A stretch of DNA of 64,000 nucleotides from Novosphingobium sp. 18050 (GTDB taxonomy: Bacteria > Pseudomonadota > Alphaproteobacteria > Sphingomonadales > Sphingomonadaceae). The stretch's first letter is position 1. The number at the start of each line of letters is the position of its first letter. A program made the position numbers and the translations under genes. The stretch covers positions 124,001 through 188,000 of the forward strand of contig NZ_CACSJO010000006.1 in NCBI RefSeq assembly GCF_902706195.1. Reading direction: 5' to 3'. Shown one piece after another: positions 38,129 to 46,775 of the stretch. The notes beneath the pieces were generated by a model. The model was not told the DNA's origin, searched no databases, and saw only the letters and a list, made by a program, of their open reading frames with translations.

Positions 38129-39409
38129 TCACTCCCCATGAAGTTTCAGCACGCCTCGATGGCGTTTATGCAAGGATTCCGCGCGCTCCTGCGCCGTCAC
38201 CATCCGGGTATCTTCAGGCAGGTGGGCCATGACCTCGTCGAAACGAACCTTGCGGGTCTGCGGCACCGGCTGGCGCGCCGCGCGGTAGTTGCGGAACACG
38301 ATAGAGCCCTGAAGCCGCCCGGCCGTGTCCAGCCAGTTGGCTACCCCCGGATCGCGGTGCGATACCACCACCCGCAGAGCCCCGTCGCCATCGCGCGCGA
38401 CATGATCCATGCTGAGCGAAGTCTGCCGGGACATGTAATTGAGCGAGCGCGACCAGACATCGCCAAGCTGGTAGGACCAGTAGACCCCGTCCGGCACCTG
38501 ATCGAGCGTCAGGATCAGCGCCTCGTCCTCGGTCAGATCGAAAATCGCCATGGCATAATTCGACGTCGGGCTACCCACCGTGCTGGTCACGGTGCCCGGC
38601 AGGAAGACGAGCGTGTTGAAGCCTTTGTCCTGCGCCTCCTTCCCGCCCACCACGGTGCGGCTTTCGCCCTCGGTTTTGGAACTGGCGTTGCCCAGATACC
38701 ATTCGTAGAGATTGATCGCGAAATCGCGGATCAGATAGCGCAGGAACGCGGTCGCCGTCTCGATGCGCCGGGCCATCGTTTCTTCATCGAACTCGTCGGC
38801 ATCGTAATGGTCGATGGGGAGCGGGCTGATCCGCTCGATGTTCAGGCTGGCGGGCTGCTGATTCCAGTCCCCCGTGGCGCGTCGGAACAGCAGGAAGTTG
38901 CGCTCGCTCGCCTTGTCGAGGCGCATCCAGTTGCCGGGTCGTTCCTCTCCGCCGATGGCGATCTCGAACGATCCGTCCGCGCCCAGCTCAAAGTCCGCAA
39001 AGTCGTAGTTGCCCACCACATCGGACTGCGGATGCCCTGAAAGATGCGCAATTACCTGTCCCAGGATCAGCACCGAATCGTTGAAGTTCCCGGTTAACCG
39101 GTATTCCTGCGAACCATCGAGAAATACCACGCCGTAATAGAAGTCCGGCCCATTCTGGCCGAGCGTGAAAACATCGGTCTGCCACACCGTGTTTACCAGC
39201 ACCCGCGGATGCGCCATGCGCGGCGCAACGGCGAAGGTATAGGCCATCGCGGCCGCCTCCATCATCACATGATAGGCCCGCGCACGCGTCTGGGGAAAGC
39301 GGGCGAAGCGCTCGCTTCCCGTCATCCACGACAAGGCCTCGGATTGGGCTGCATGGAATTCGTCCCATGCCGCCGCCAGACGCGGATGCGCCTCACCATG
39401 CTGGCTCAT
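38129..39409 (-). CDS. DUF1214-domain protein
   Basis: A 426-residue protein. The C-terminal half carries the DUF1214 pattern with YWSYQLGDVWSRSLNY and DPGVANWLDTAG. The N-terminal part is less familiar, with several Trp/Tyr-rich strands. A GGAGGAGAGG element precedes the start. There is no signal peptide, unlike many secreted DUF1214/DUF1254 proteins, so it is probably cytoplasmic. It precedes the sulfotransferase by 13 bases. DUF1214 proteins often sit with sulfotransferase-like genes in sphingomonads and mycobacteria, but their activity is not established to my knowledge. Confidence 0.75.
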   Translation of the reverse strand: MSQHGEAHPRLAAAWDEFHAAQSEALSWMTGSERFARFPQTRARAYHVMMEAAAMAYTFAVAPRMAHPRVLVNTVWQTDVFTLGQNGPDFYYGVVFLDGSQEYRLTGNFNDSVLILGQVIAHLSGHPQSDVVGNYDFADFELGADGSFEIAIGGEERPGNWMRLDKASERNFLLFRRATGDWNQQPASLNIERISPLPIDHYDADEFDEETMARRIETATAFLRYLIRDFAINLYEWYLGNASSKTEGESRTVVGGKEAQDKGFNTLVFLPGTVTSTVGSPTSNYAMAIFDLTEDEALILTLDQVPDGVYWSYQLGDVWSRSLNYMSRQTSLSMDHVARDGDGALRVVVSHRDPGVANWLDTAGRLQGSIVFRNYRAARQPVPQTRKVRFDEVMAHLPEDTRMVTAQERAESLHKRHRGVLKLHGE

Positions 39410-39476
39410 TCGTCCTCTCCTCCTTGTCGTGCCCGGCAGCGTGTCGCCGTGTCGTTATCGTGTCATCGGATAGACT

Positions 39477-40319
39477 TCAGACGGTCTCACCCAGGATCAT
39501 CTGCGCCATCACCGCGTCCATCTCGGCGTCGCCCAGCGCGCGGCCCGCACCGATCAGTTGCTCGGCATCGGCCCCTGCGACATAGCGCGGCTGCGGCGAC
39601 GCATCGGTGAGCGCGGCAACGAGTTTGGCTGCGACCTCCTCCGGCGTCGAAGCCCCGCCAACATGGCTGGCATGGGCGGCGGCCTGGAAGCCGCGATGGA
39701 ACGCTCCGTAAAGGCGGTCCTGCTCAGTATCGAGTTCGTCGATCATGCGAGCCACCTGCGCAAGCTGGGCATCGACCATCGGCGTCTTGATGCCGCCCGG
39801 TTCCACCAGCGAGACGCTGACGCCCTGCGGTGCGGCCTCACGCCGCATCACGTCGGCAATCCCCTCCAGCGCGAACTTCGAGGCGCTGTAGACGCCTACG
39901 AACGGCATCGCGACTTTGCCGGCCATCGAACTGACCATAGCCAAGCGCCCCTTGCTGGCGCGCAATTGCGGCATCACCGCTTGGTAAATCGCCAGCGCCG
40001 ACAGGACATTGACGTCGAGGGTGCGGGCAGCCTGCGCGATATCGGCCGTCTCCAGCACGCCGATCGGAGCCAGCGCGGCACAGACCGCCACACCGTCGAG
40101 CGGACCTTCGCCGACCCCGGCGCGCAAGGTGTCCGCTACCTGTGCGGGATTGGAAAGATCGAGTTCGAACGCCGCGACATCGCTGTGCGCAGCGGCGACG
40201 GCAGCTGCCTCATTCGCGTTCAGGACCGAGACGGCAACGCTATGCCCCGCCTGCACCAAGGCAGAAACAAGTGCCGAACCGACGCCGCCCGCGCCGCCGA
40301 TTACGCAATATCGCGCCAT
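39477..40319 (-). CDS. Short-chain dehydrogenase/reductase
   Basis: A 280-residue SDR. The glycine loop is GGAGGVGSAL (8-17), the serine segment MVSSMAGKVA and the active site YSASKFALEG. The frame opens far upstream, but GGAGG five bases before the ATG at 40319 fixes the start. It is divergent from the SDR at 40402 across the palindrome at 40335, and is the first gene of the SDR-DUF1214-sulfotransferase unit. It may oxidise a hydroxyl or 3-hydroxyacyl-CoA; substrate unknown. Confidence 0.9.
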   Translation of the reverse strand: MARYCVIGGAGGVGSALVSALVQAGHSVAVSVLNANEAAAVAAAHSDVAAFELDLSNPAQVADTLRAGVGEGPLDGVAVCAALAPIGVLETADIAQAARTLDVNVLSALAIYQAVMPQLRASKGRLAMVSSMAGKVAMPFVGVYSASKFALEGIADVMRREAAPQGVSVSLVEPGGIKTPMVDAQLAQVARMIDELDTEQDRLYGAFHRGFQAAAHASHVGGASTPEEVAAKLVAALTDASPQPRYVAGADAEQLIGAGRALGDAEMDAVMAQMILGETV

Positions 40320-40334
40320 TCCATCCTCCATTTG

Positions 40335-40348
40335 GTTTGCTATCGAAC
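40335..40348. promoter_or_regulatory. Palindrome site D, GTTTGCTATCGAAC
   Basis: A 14-bp inverted repeat between two divergent SDR genes: 15 bases from the minus-strand start and 53 from the plus-strand start. Confidence 0.6.
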
Positions 40349-40401
40349 CATTTATACGGGAGAGAGCGAGTGAGTAAAGCCCAGACGAGGAGTTCGAGAA
40401 G

Positions 40402-41256
40402 ATGCAGCGCACGATTCTGATTACCGGCGCAGGCAGCGGAATGGGCCGCGAACTGGCGCGCCGCGCCCTTGCGCGCGGTGATCTGACCATTGCCGCACTT
40501 TACGATCGCCGCGAAGCAGAGGCGCTGGGGAACCACCCCAACTTGCGCATCGTCGACTGTGACGTGGCGTCGAGCGAGTCGGTTGAACTGGCATTTGCGC
40601 AGGTCGACAAGATGCTTGCGGGGAAGACCCTGAACCTCGTGATCCACTGCGCCGGGATTTCGCCGTCGGGCGCGGTTGAGGTGGAACCGATCGAAATGCT
40701 CGAACGAACGCTTAACGTGAATGCGGTGGGCACGGCGCGCGTCATCAAGGCAGCCTTGCCCCGGCTGCGCGGGCTCGACGGCAAGGGAGGAGGACGCATT
40801 CTGCTGTTTGCCTCGTTGTGGGGCAAAGTCGGCGGGCCACTTCTTTCGGCCTATTGCGCGTCCAAGCATGCGATCGAGGCAATCGTCGATTCCGCCCGGC
40901 GCGAAACAGAGGGTCAGGGCGTGGAATTCGTGCTGGTGGAGCCGGGCGTGGTGCGCACCAACATGGTCGCGCAGACGGTCAGCGGCTCGCGCTCTGGCTC
41001 GGACGCCTTGCCACCCGCGCATCAGGCGCTTTACGGGCCGATCTATGCCCGCTTCGCCCGGATGATCGCGCGCGAATCGACCGGCGGCGTGAGTGTCGAA
41101 CAGGCCGCCGATGCGATCGAGCGCGCGGCTTTCGCGGCTTCGCCTGCCACTCGCTATTCGGTGGGCAAGGATGCCAAGGCGGTGAAGGCAATGGCCCGCC
41201 TGCTGCCCGACCGCGCGCTGGACTTCGTATTTCGCAAGATGTTGGCCCGCAGTTGA
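40402..41256 (+). CDS. Short-chain dehydrogenase/reductase
   Basis: A 284-residue SDR with GAGSGMGRELA (9-19), the catalytic Ser region FASLWGKVG and YCASKHAIEA. GAGGAG precedes the ATG. It is similar in length and C-terminal extension (about 60 residues past the Rossmann core) to the divergent SDR at 39477, including a RYSVGKDAK segment matching RYVAGADAE there, so the two are probably old duplicates. It stands alone and ends in a terminator hairpin containing its stop codon. Substrate unknown. Confidence 0.9.
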   Translation: MQRTILITGAGSGMGRELARRALARGDLTIAALYDRREAEALGNHPNLRIVDCDVASSESVELAFAQVDKMLAGKTLNLVIHCAGISPSGAVEVEPIEMLERTLNVNAVGTARVIKAALPRLRGLDGKGGGRILLFASLWGKVGGPLLSAYCASKHAIEAIVDSARRETEGQGVEFVLVEPGVVRTNMVAQTVSGSRSGSDALPPAHQALYGPIYARFARMIARESTGGVSVEQAADAIERAAFAASPATRYSVGKDAKAVKAMARLLPDRALDFVFRKMLARS

Positions 41257-41270
41257 AAGCTGCGGGCCAA
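41242..41270. terminator. Terminator hairpin enclosing SDR stop codon
   Basis: TTGGCCCGCAG (41242-41252) pairs with CTGCGGGCCAA (41260-41270), an 11-bp perfect stem. The 7-base loop holds most of the SDR stop codon. It sits between convergent genes. No U-tract is visible in either direction. Confidence 0.6.
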
Positions 41271-41278
41271 TCGTCCGG

Positions 41279-41512
41279 TCAGTCCTCGATCTCGGCCAGC
41301 ACGGTTCCCACTTCGTATGTCACGCCGATCTCGGCGATGATCTTGAGCTTGCCGCTGGCGGGAGCTTCCACCTCCTGCGTCGACTTGTCGCTTTCGAGGG
41401 AATAGAGGGGCTGGCCCTCCGCCACCACCGCGCCGTCCTCGACCAGCCATTCGGACAGCTGGCCCTCGTTCATGGTAAAGCCCATTTTCGGAAGCAGGAC
41501 TTCGGTTGCCAT
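41279..41512 (-). CDS. Stand-alone lipoyl-domain protein
   Basis: A 77-residue protein that is nothing but one lipoyl domain. The lipoylation site is K43 in ESDKSTQEV. The rest aligns with E2 N-terminal domains (VLLPKMGFTMNEGQL), but the peripheral-subunit-binding and acyltransferase domains are absent. AGGAGA precedes the start. It follows E1beta by about 27 bases. It would carry the acyl group made by the E1 pair, or act as an electron/acyl shuttle. The partner E2 and E3 must be encoded elsewhere or are not used. Confidence 0.9.
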   Translation of the reverse strand: MATEVLLPKMGFTMNEGQLSEWLVEDGAVVAEGQPLYSLESDKSTQEVEAPASGKLKIIAEIGVTYEVGTVLAEIED

Positions 41513-41539
41513 TTCATGGTTCTCCTGAGGCGGGCGGCA

Positions 41540-42523
41540 TCACGCCAGAATGGCGCGCGCGGCCTCGGCGATGGTTGCGGGATTGGGGACGAAGGCGGTT
41601 TCCAGCGGCTTGCTGAAAGGCACCGGGCAGAACGAGGCGCCGAGGCGTTTCACGGGGGCCTTGAGCTTGCCGAACAGTTCCTCGTTGACCACCGAGGCGA
41701 TCTCCGCGCCGACGCCGTGTTCCTTGACCGCTTCGTGGACTACCATCAGGCGCCCGGTCTTGGCCACGCTGGCCAGCACCGCCTCGCGGTCCCACGGAGC
41801 GATGGTGCGCAGGTCGATCACCTCGACCGACTTGCCCTCGGCCTCCAGAGTAGCGGCGACGGCAAGGGCGTGGTGGACCATCAGCGCATAGGACACGATG
41901 GTGAGGTCAGTGCCTTCGCGGACGACCTTGGCCTTACCCAGCGGCACCTTCTCAAACGTGGTTTCGGTGGGGGTGAAATAGATAGGAATGTTTTCGACGA
42001 AGATCACCGGATCGTCGTCCTCGATCGCCGAGCGCATCAGCCCGTAGGCATCGCTGGGGTTCGAGGGGATGACCACTTTCATGCCCGCGGTATGTGCGAA
42101 CCACGCCTCCAGGAAGTCACAGTGCTGACCGCCGGTGCCCAGGCCCGACCCGGTCGCGGTGCGTACTACCATCGGCACGTTGGTCTGCCCCCCCGACATG
42201 AAGCGCAGCTTCGCGGCATGGTTGACGAGCATGTCCATCGCCACGGTCGAGAAGTTCATCAGCATCAGTTCGGCGACCGGGCGATAGCCGCCGATGGCCG
42301 CGCCGATGGCCGCCCCAATGATCGCCTGCTCGGAGATCGGGGTCGACAGAACCCGCGTGTTGCCGAAGCGATCCGACAGGCCCTTGGTGACGCCGACGAT
42401 GCCGCCGCCTTCGGGATCCGCGACCTCCTCGCCCAGCGCGAGGACGGTGGCGTCAGCCTCCATCGCATCGTGCAGAGCGCGGTTGATCGCCTGGATCATG
42501 TTCATTTTTTCAGTCGTTGCCAT
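41540..42523 (-). CDS. 2-oxoacid dehydrogenase E1 component, beta subunit
   Basis: A 327-residue transketolase-like beta subunit (acetoin/pyruvate/branched-chain dehydrogenase class). Seen: LALGEEVADPEGGGIVGVTKGL, the GAAIGAAIGGYRPVAELM segment and the C-terminal domain with VKRLGASFCPVPFS. It forms a heterotetramer with the alpha subunit encoded immediately upstream. GGGAGAGAG precedes the start. Substrate is unassigned; acetoin-type E1 proteins cleave diketone-like compounds, branched-chain types decarboxylate 2-oxoacids. Confidence 0.92.
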   Translation of the reverse strand: MATTEKMNMIQAINRALHDAMEADATVLALGEEVADPEGGGIVGVTKGLSDRFGNTRVLSTPISEQAIIGAAIGAAIGGYRPVAELMLMNFSTVAMDMLVNHAAKLRFMSGGQTNVPMVVRTATGSGLGTGGQHCDFLEAWFAHTAGMKVVIPSNPSDAYGLMRSAIEDDDPVIFVENIPIYFTPTETTFEKVPLGKAKVVREGTDLTIVSYALMVHHALAVAATLEAEGKSVEVIDLRTIAPWDREAVLASVAKTGRLMVVHEAVKEHGVGAEIASVVNEELFGKLKAPVKRLGASFCPVPFSKPLETAFVPNPATIAEAARAILA

Positions 42524-42537
42524 GATCTCTCTCCCGC

Positions 42538-43521
42538 TCAGGCCAGTTCGGCGGCGTAAACGTCGCGCTTCAGTTCGGTGACGTCGGGGTATTCGGCGGC
42601 GTAAGCGGCCTTTACAGCGGCATTAATGCGGGCGAGGATTTCGGCCTCCATCGCGCCCAGGGCGACCTCATCGGCAACGCTCTTGTCGAGCAGACGCTTT
42701 CGCAGTGCCGGCACCGGGTCTTTTGCGAGGTTTTCTGCGTATTCCTCCTTAGGAATATATTCGCCGGGATCGCCCAGAAGGTGGCCGTTGAAGCGGAATG
42801 TCATGGCTTCGATCAGGGTCGGGCCTTCACCGGCGCGGGCGCGGTCAATGGCCCACTTGGCGGCGCCGAACATCTCTTCGGGGTCGTTGCCGTTCACGGT
42901 CACACCCTCGATGCCATAACCCGCCGCGCGCTTTGAATAACGGTCGACGCGGGTCGACTTGGCCATGCTCGTATGCTCGGCGTAGAGGTTGTTCTGGCAC
43001 AGGAATATCACCGGCAGGTCGAACACGCCCGCGAAGTTCAGGCTTTCGTGGAAGGCCCCGATGTTGCAGGCGCCGTCGCCGAAGCTGGCGATCGAAACCT
43101 GGCCCCGCCCGTTGAGCTTCGCCGCCCAGCCCAGCCCGGTGGCGATCGGCATGGAACTGCCGACGATGCCGGTCGTGACCATCGATCCGGTTTCCGGATG
43201 GGTCAGGTGCATCGTCCCGCCCTTGCCCTTGCACGATCCGGTGACGCGGCCCGCAAGTTCCGCCCACATCACGTCGAGCGGGAAGTTCTTGGCGACCATG
43301 TCGTGCGTGCCGCGATAGATCGTGCACAGATAGTCGTCGTCGGTCACGCTCTGCATCACCGAGGCCGGAATGATCTCCTGCCCGCGCGCGCTGTAGTACG
43401 GCGTCACCAGACGGCCGGACTTCATCTCGCGGATGATGCGCTCGTCGTTGAGCTTGATGGTGATCGCCCGGCGATAGATGTCGAGGAGCTGATCGCTGCT
43501 TGGCATTGGATAATTGGACAT
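42538..43521 (-). CDS. 2-oxoacid dehydrogenase E1 component, alpha subunit (TPP-binding)
   Basis: A 327-residue alpha subunit. The thiamine-diphosphate motif starts at G148-D149-G150 and ends in QNN near 176-178. CKGKGGTMHL and GIVGSSMPIATGLGWA are conserved. AGGAGAGAGAGG precedes the ATG. It lies 34 bases after the acyl-CoA dehydrogenase, so transcription order is dehydrogenase, E1alpha, E1beta, lipoyl domain, all behind palindrome E. It would decarboxylate a 2-oxoacid or cleave an acyloin-like intermediate, passing the acyl or aldehyde unit to the lipoyl protein. Confidence 0.92.
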   Translation of the reverse strand: MSNYPMPSSDQLLDIYRRAITIKLNDERIIREMKSGRLVTPYYSARGQEIIPASVMQSVTDDDYLCTIYRGTHDMVAKNFPLDVMWAELAGRVTGSCKGKGGTMHLTHPETGSMVTTGIVGSSMPIATGLGWAAKLNGRGQVSIASFGDGACNIGAFHESLNFAGVFDLPVIFLCQNNLYAEHTSMAKSTRVDRYSKRAAGYGIEGVTVNGNDPEEMFGAAKWAIDRARAGEGPTLIEAMTFRFNGHLLGDPGEYIPKEEYAENLAKDPVPALRKRLLDKSVADEVALGAMEAEILARINAAVKAAYAAEYPDVTELKRDVYAAELA

Positions 43522-43555
43522 GGGCCCTCTCTCTCCTGAATGAATTTGGGGCCGA

Positions 43556-44734
43556 TCAGGCCCGGAACAGGTCTCGTGCGATGATCTGGCGCATCACTTC
43601 GTTGGCCCCGCCCGCGATCCGCGAAATGCGGGCGTCCACGAAGGCCTGCGATATCGGATATTCGGTCATGTAGCCGTAGCCGCCGAAGAACTGGAGGCAC
43701 TGGTCGACTACGCGCCCGTTCAGTTCGGTCGCCAGTAGCTTGATCTTGCTGGCGTCCACGGCGGAAAGTTTGCCCGCCATGAAGCGGCGTATGCCCCAGT
43801 CGACCATGATGCGGCCCTGGCTGACTTCGGCGCAAAGCTGCGCCAGCACGAACTGGGTGTTCTGCATGTCGCCCAGCATCTGGCCGAACAGCTTGCGCTC
43901 CTGCACATAGTCCGCCGTCCAGCGCAGCGCGGCTTCGCAGGCGGCGAGGCCCTTTACGCCGATTGACAGACGTTCCTGCGCCAGCTTGCCCATCAGCATG
44001 CCGAAGCCCTTGCCTTCCTCACCAAGACGGGAGGAAACGGGCGCGCGGGCATCGTTGAAGAACAGTTCCGCAGTGTCCTGTGCTTTGAGGCCGATCTTCT
44101 CCAGGCGCCGTCCACGTTCGAAGCCGGGCTGGTCGGCTTCGACCACGATCAGGCTCACCCCGCGCGCGCCGGCGGTAGGGTCAGTCTTGCAGGCCAGGAC
44201 CACCAAATCGCACTGTGAGCCGTTGGAGATGTAGGTCTTCTGACCGTTGATGACGTACTCGTCACCCTGCAGCTCCGCACGGGTGCGAAGTTCCTTGGCG
44301 TCGCTGCCCGCGCCCGGCTCGGTCATGCCCAGCGCGCCGATCACCTCGCCCGTGACCATGCGCGGCAACCACTGCCGCTTGGTTTCCTCACTCCCCCAGG
44401 CGAGGATGTAGGGCGCGACCATCTCGGAATGGACCATAAAACCGGGGCCGGTGACATTGGCCCGCGTGATCTCCTCGATCATCACAACACTATAGAGAAA
44501 ATCCGCGCCGATGCCGCCGTACTCCTCGGGAACGGAGGGGCACAGCATCCCGATCTCGCCCGCCTTCAGCCAGGCTTCGCGCGGGACGATGCCGTCCTTC
44601 TCCCACTGCGCATGGTGGGGCTGCAGTTCGGTCTCGACAAAGCGGCGCACCGAATCGCGATAGGCGTCGTGCTCCGGCTCGAAAATGTCACGCTCGACGA
44701 AGCTTCCGCTGTCATGCGCCGTCTGGACGGCCAT
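43556..44734 (-). CDS. Acyl-CoA dehydrogenase
   Basis: A 392-residue FAD dehydrogenase. Seen: GMTEPGAGSD (FAD/substrate loop), TYISNGSQCDLVVL and the C-terminal GGYGYMTEYPISQAFVDARI. The usual short-/medium-chain base (Glu of YEGT) is replaced in RIAGGANE. A Glu in the QERL segment could take over, as in long-chain and isovaleryl enzymes, pointing to bulky or branched substrates. It is the first gene of the E1/lipoyl operon, with palindrome E 53 bases upstream of the ATG and a GGAG element. Confidence 0.92.
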   Translation of the reverse strand: MAVQTAHDSGSFVERDIFEPEHDAYRDSVRRFVETELQPHHAQWEKDGIVPREAWLKAGEIGMLCPSVPEEYGGIGADFLYSVVMIEEITRANVTGPGFMVHSEMVAPYILAWGSEETKRQWLPRMVTGEVIGALGMTEPGAGSDAKELRTRAELQGDEYVINGQKTYISNGSQCDLVVLACKTDPTAGARGVSLIVVEADQPGFERGRRLEKIGLKAQDTAELFFNDARAPVSSRLGEEGKGFGMLMGKLAQERLSIGVKGLAACEAALRWTADYVQERKLFGQMLGDMQNTQFVLAQLCAEVSQGRIMVDWGIRRFMAGKLSAVDASKIKLLATELNGRVVDQCLQFFGGYGYMTEYPISQAFVDARISRIAGGANEVMRQIIARDLFRA

Positions 44735-44787
44735 CTGTTTCTCCGGTTATGATATCTGCCGGGAAATGATGTGACCCGAACGATATT

Positions 44788-44801
44788 GTTTGCATGCTAA
44801 C
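44788..44801. promoter_or_regulatory. Palindrome site E, GTTTGCATGCTAAC
   Basis: An almost perfect 14-bp palindrome with GCATGC core upstream of the acyl-CoA dehydrogenase/E1 operon. Confidence 0.62.
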
Positions 44802-44834
44802 TATTTTACCTGCGCGATCCGCGCAAGGCCTCTC

Positions 44835-45857
44835 TCACCCGGCCCAGGTTTCCGCTTCGCTTTCCAGTGCTACCGTTCCTGCAACGGTGCGCTCGAAGCA
44901 GCCGTAGCCCTCGATCTCACCGTTCAGCCGCAGCGAAACGGACTGTTCCATCAGCACCATGCTACCCCCTTCCGCGCCGCCGTAAACGCCGGGCAGGATA
45001 TCGTTGGGCGAAGTGATCGAAAGGCAGGAATCGCTGCGAAGGCCGGTGCTGACGATATCGAGCACACCGCCCGCATATTCCAATCGCAGCGACACCGGTT
45101 CGTGGGAGCGGGCCGCATCCTCGCACCGTTCGCTGATGGCGAGAGTGGCGGGGAACATGCGGTCGCCTTCGTAGACTACCGCTTCCGAGAACACGACCTT
45201 GCCATCGGCGCGGGTCATCGCATCGAACAGCAGGAAGCTGATGCCGTTCGGGAAATAGCCCTGCATCCACTGGTGGTTGCGAAGGTCCAGCGTATCACGC
45301 GGGCCAAGGCTGTGATCGCGGTTGGCGATGGTATCGATGGCATGGCGTTCGCCCGCGATATTAAACCAGCCGGTTACGCGGCCCATCTGCTCGATATGTC
45401 CGGCAGGAAGGAAATCCTGGAGGCCGCCAACCTTGTGTAGGTCCCAGATATCGGCATCGGATTCGAACGTGAGTTCGTAGCGCATGGGCACGCGCGGCCC
45501 CTCGCCCACCAGCCCGGCGCGCATGGCCTCCGGCGACAGGCGGCGCACACCGCCTGAGAACGAATAGGTAAGCTTACGGCCCGGTTCGATAACGCGGATC
45601 GCATAGTGCGGACCGCCCGGCCCTTCCGGCGCGCTGCGGGTATCGCCGATCGCGCGGTGTCCGATCACGCTGCCGTCGGGCAGGCGCACGATCACGCTTT
45701 CACGGAACATCGACAGGTCATGCCGCCAGCGTCCGATGTGCAGCCAGAAGCCGATCCCGGCCTGAGGGTCATCGCCCGCCAGCAGGAAGTTCTCGCTCCA
45801 GTTCGGCGTTTCGGGGAACGCGCCCTGCCAGGGGTATTCCTGTACCGGTACGTCCAT
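44835..45857 (-). CDS. CrtC-like (DUF7064/DUF7065-type) protein, paralogue 4
   Basis: A 340-residue member of the same family. Its motif D181-H-S-L-G185 (NRDHSLGPRDT) has Leu where the others have Trp. An AAAGGA element precedes the start. It is the final gene of the minus-strand operon running from the dehydrogenase at 51072 through HMGCS-DUF35, thiolase, MaoC and CitE. No membrane segment. The Trp-to-Leu change may mean a different pocket. Function unknown; a lyase, hydratase or binding role is possible. Confidence 0.78.
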   Translation of the reverse strand: MDVPVQEYPWQGAFPETPNWSENFLLAGDDPQAGIGFWLHIGRWRHDLSMFRESVIVRLPDGSVIGHRAIGDTRSAPEGPGGPHYAIRVIEPGRKLTYSFSGGVRRLSPEAMRAGLVGEGPRVPMRYELTFESDADIWDLHKVGGLQDFLPAGHIEQMGRVTGWFNIAGERHAIDTIANRDHSLGPRDTLDLRNHQWMQGYFPNGISFLLFDAMTRADGKVVFSEAVVYEGDRMFPATLAISERCEDAARSHEPVSLRLEYAGGVLDIVSTGLRSDSCLSITSPNDILPGVYGGAEGGSMVLMEQSVSLRLNGEIEGYGCFERTVAGTVALESEAETWAG

Positions 45858-45884
45858 GCCTCAGATCCTTTCCCAGACTGCCGC

Positions 45885-46775
45885 TCAGTTTCCGGCGGCT
45901 TCGTGCATCTCCAGCGTGCGGCGCGCGGCCTTGAGGTGCGGGATGTCAAACATCTTCCCGTCGATCCCCACGGTGCCGCCCTGCCCGTCCTGCGCGAAGG
46001 CATCGACGAGGCGGCGGGCGAAAGCGACTTCCTCCTCGCTCGGCGAAAAGCTCTCGTTGATCCCGGCGACTTGCGCGGGGTGTATGGCAATCCGCCCGGC
46101 CCAGCCCTCGGCTCGCGCGGCACGGCACGAAGCCCGCAGGCCCGTGTCGTCGCGAAAGTCCACATAAAGCGTCTCGTAGGCCGGAACCCTTGAGGCATGT
46201 GCGGCCATCAGCGTCAGCGAGCGCACCATCTGATAGGTGAAGGCCCATTTGCCGTCAGGCCCCAGATTGGTGCTGGCCCCCATCGCAGCGGACAGATCCT
46301 CTGCGCCCCAGGTCAGGCCCGCCAGCCGCGACAGCCCGGCCGTGGCGAAGTCGCCCAGCCGAAACGGCGAGAGCGGGGTTTCCGTGGCGACGGGCAGAAT
46401 GCGGGTGGAGCCGGGCGTGATGCCATACTCCGCCTCGCATTCGTCGAGCAGAGCGGAAAGCCGGGCGACACAGTCAGGCCCGTCGATCTTGGGCTGCATG
46501 ATCCCCTCGGGCGCGCCTGCCATGACGGCGCGGAGGTCATCCTCGGTCATCCCGGTATCGAATGGATTGACCCGCACCCAAAGCTGAACACTGCGCCCCT
46601 CGCGGGGCCGCGCCTTCAGGAAATCCGTCACCATTCCGCGTGCCAGCACCTTGTTGGCAGGCGCCACCGCATCCTCAAGGTCGAGGATCACCGCATCGGC
46701 GCCGCAGCCATCGACCTTGCCCAGCTTCTTTTCGCTGTCACCGGGGATGAACAGGAACGAGCGCAACAGGCTCAT
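45885..46775 (-). CDS. HpcH/HpaI aldolase family, CitE-like CoA-ester lyase
   Basis: A 296-residue TIM-barrel lyase. N-terminal RSFLFIPGDSEKKL, the DAVILDLEDAVAP metal-binding strand and IHPAQVAGINE near the C-terminus are typical of the citrate-lyase-beta/malyl-CoA-lyase group. It would split (or hydrolyse) a 3-hydroxyacyl-CoA such as a malyl- or citramalyl-type ester. It overlaps the MaoC gene by 4 bases and is followed 27 bases later by the CrtC-like gene. In this operon it could release acetyl-CoA or glyoxylate from a side chain. Confidence 0.9.
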   Translation of the reverse strand: MSLLRSFLFIPGDSEKKLGKVDGCGADAVILDLEDAVAPANKVLARGMVTDFLKARPREGRSVQLWVRVNPFDTGMTEDDLRAVMAGAPEGIMQPKIDGPDCVARLSALLDECEAEYGITPGSTRILPVATETPLSPFRLGDFATAGLSRLAGLTWGAEDLSAAMGASTNLGPDGKWAFTYQMVRSLTLMAAHASRVPAYETLYVDFRDDTGLRASCRAARAEGWAGRIAIHPAQVAGINESFSPSEEEVAFARRLVDAFAQDGQGGTVGIDGKMFDIPHLKAARRTLEMHEAAGN

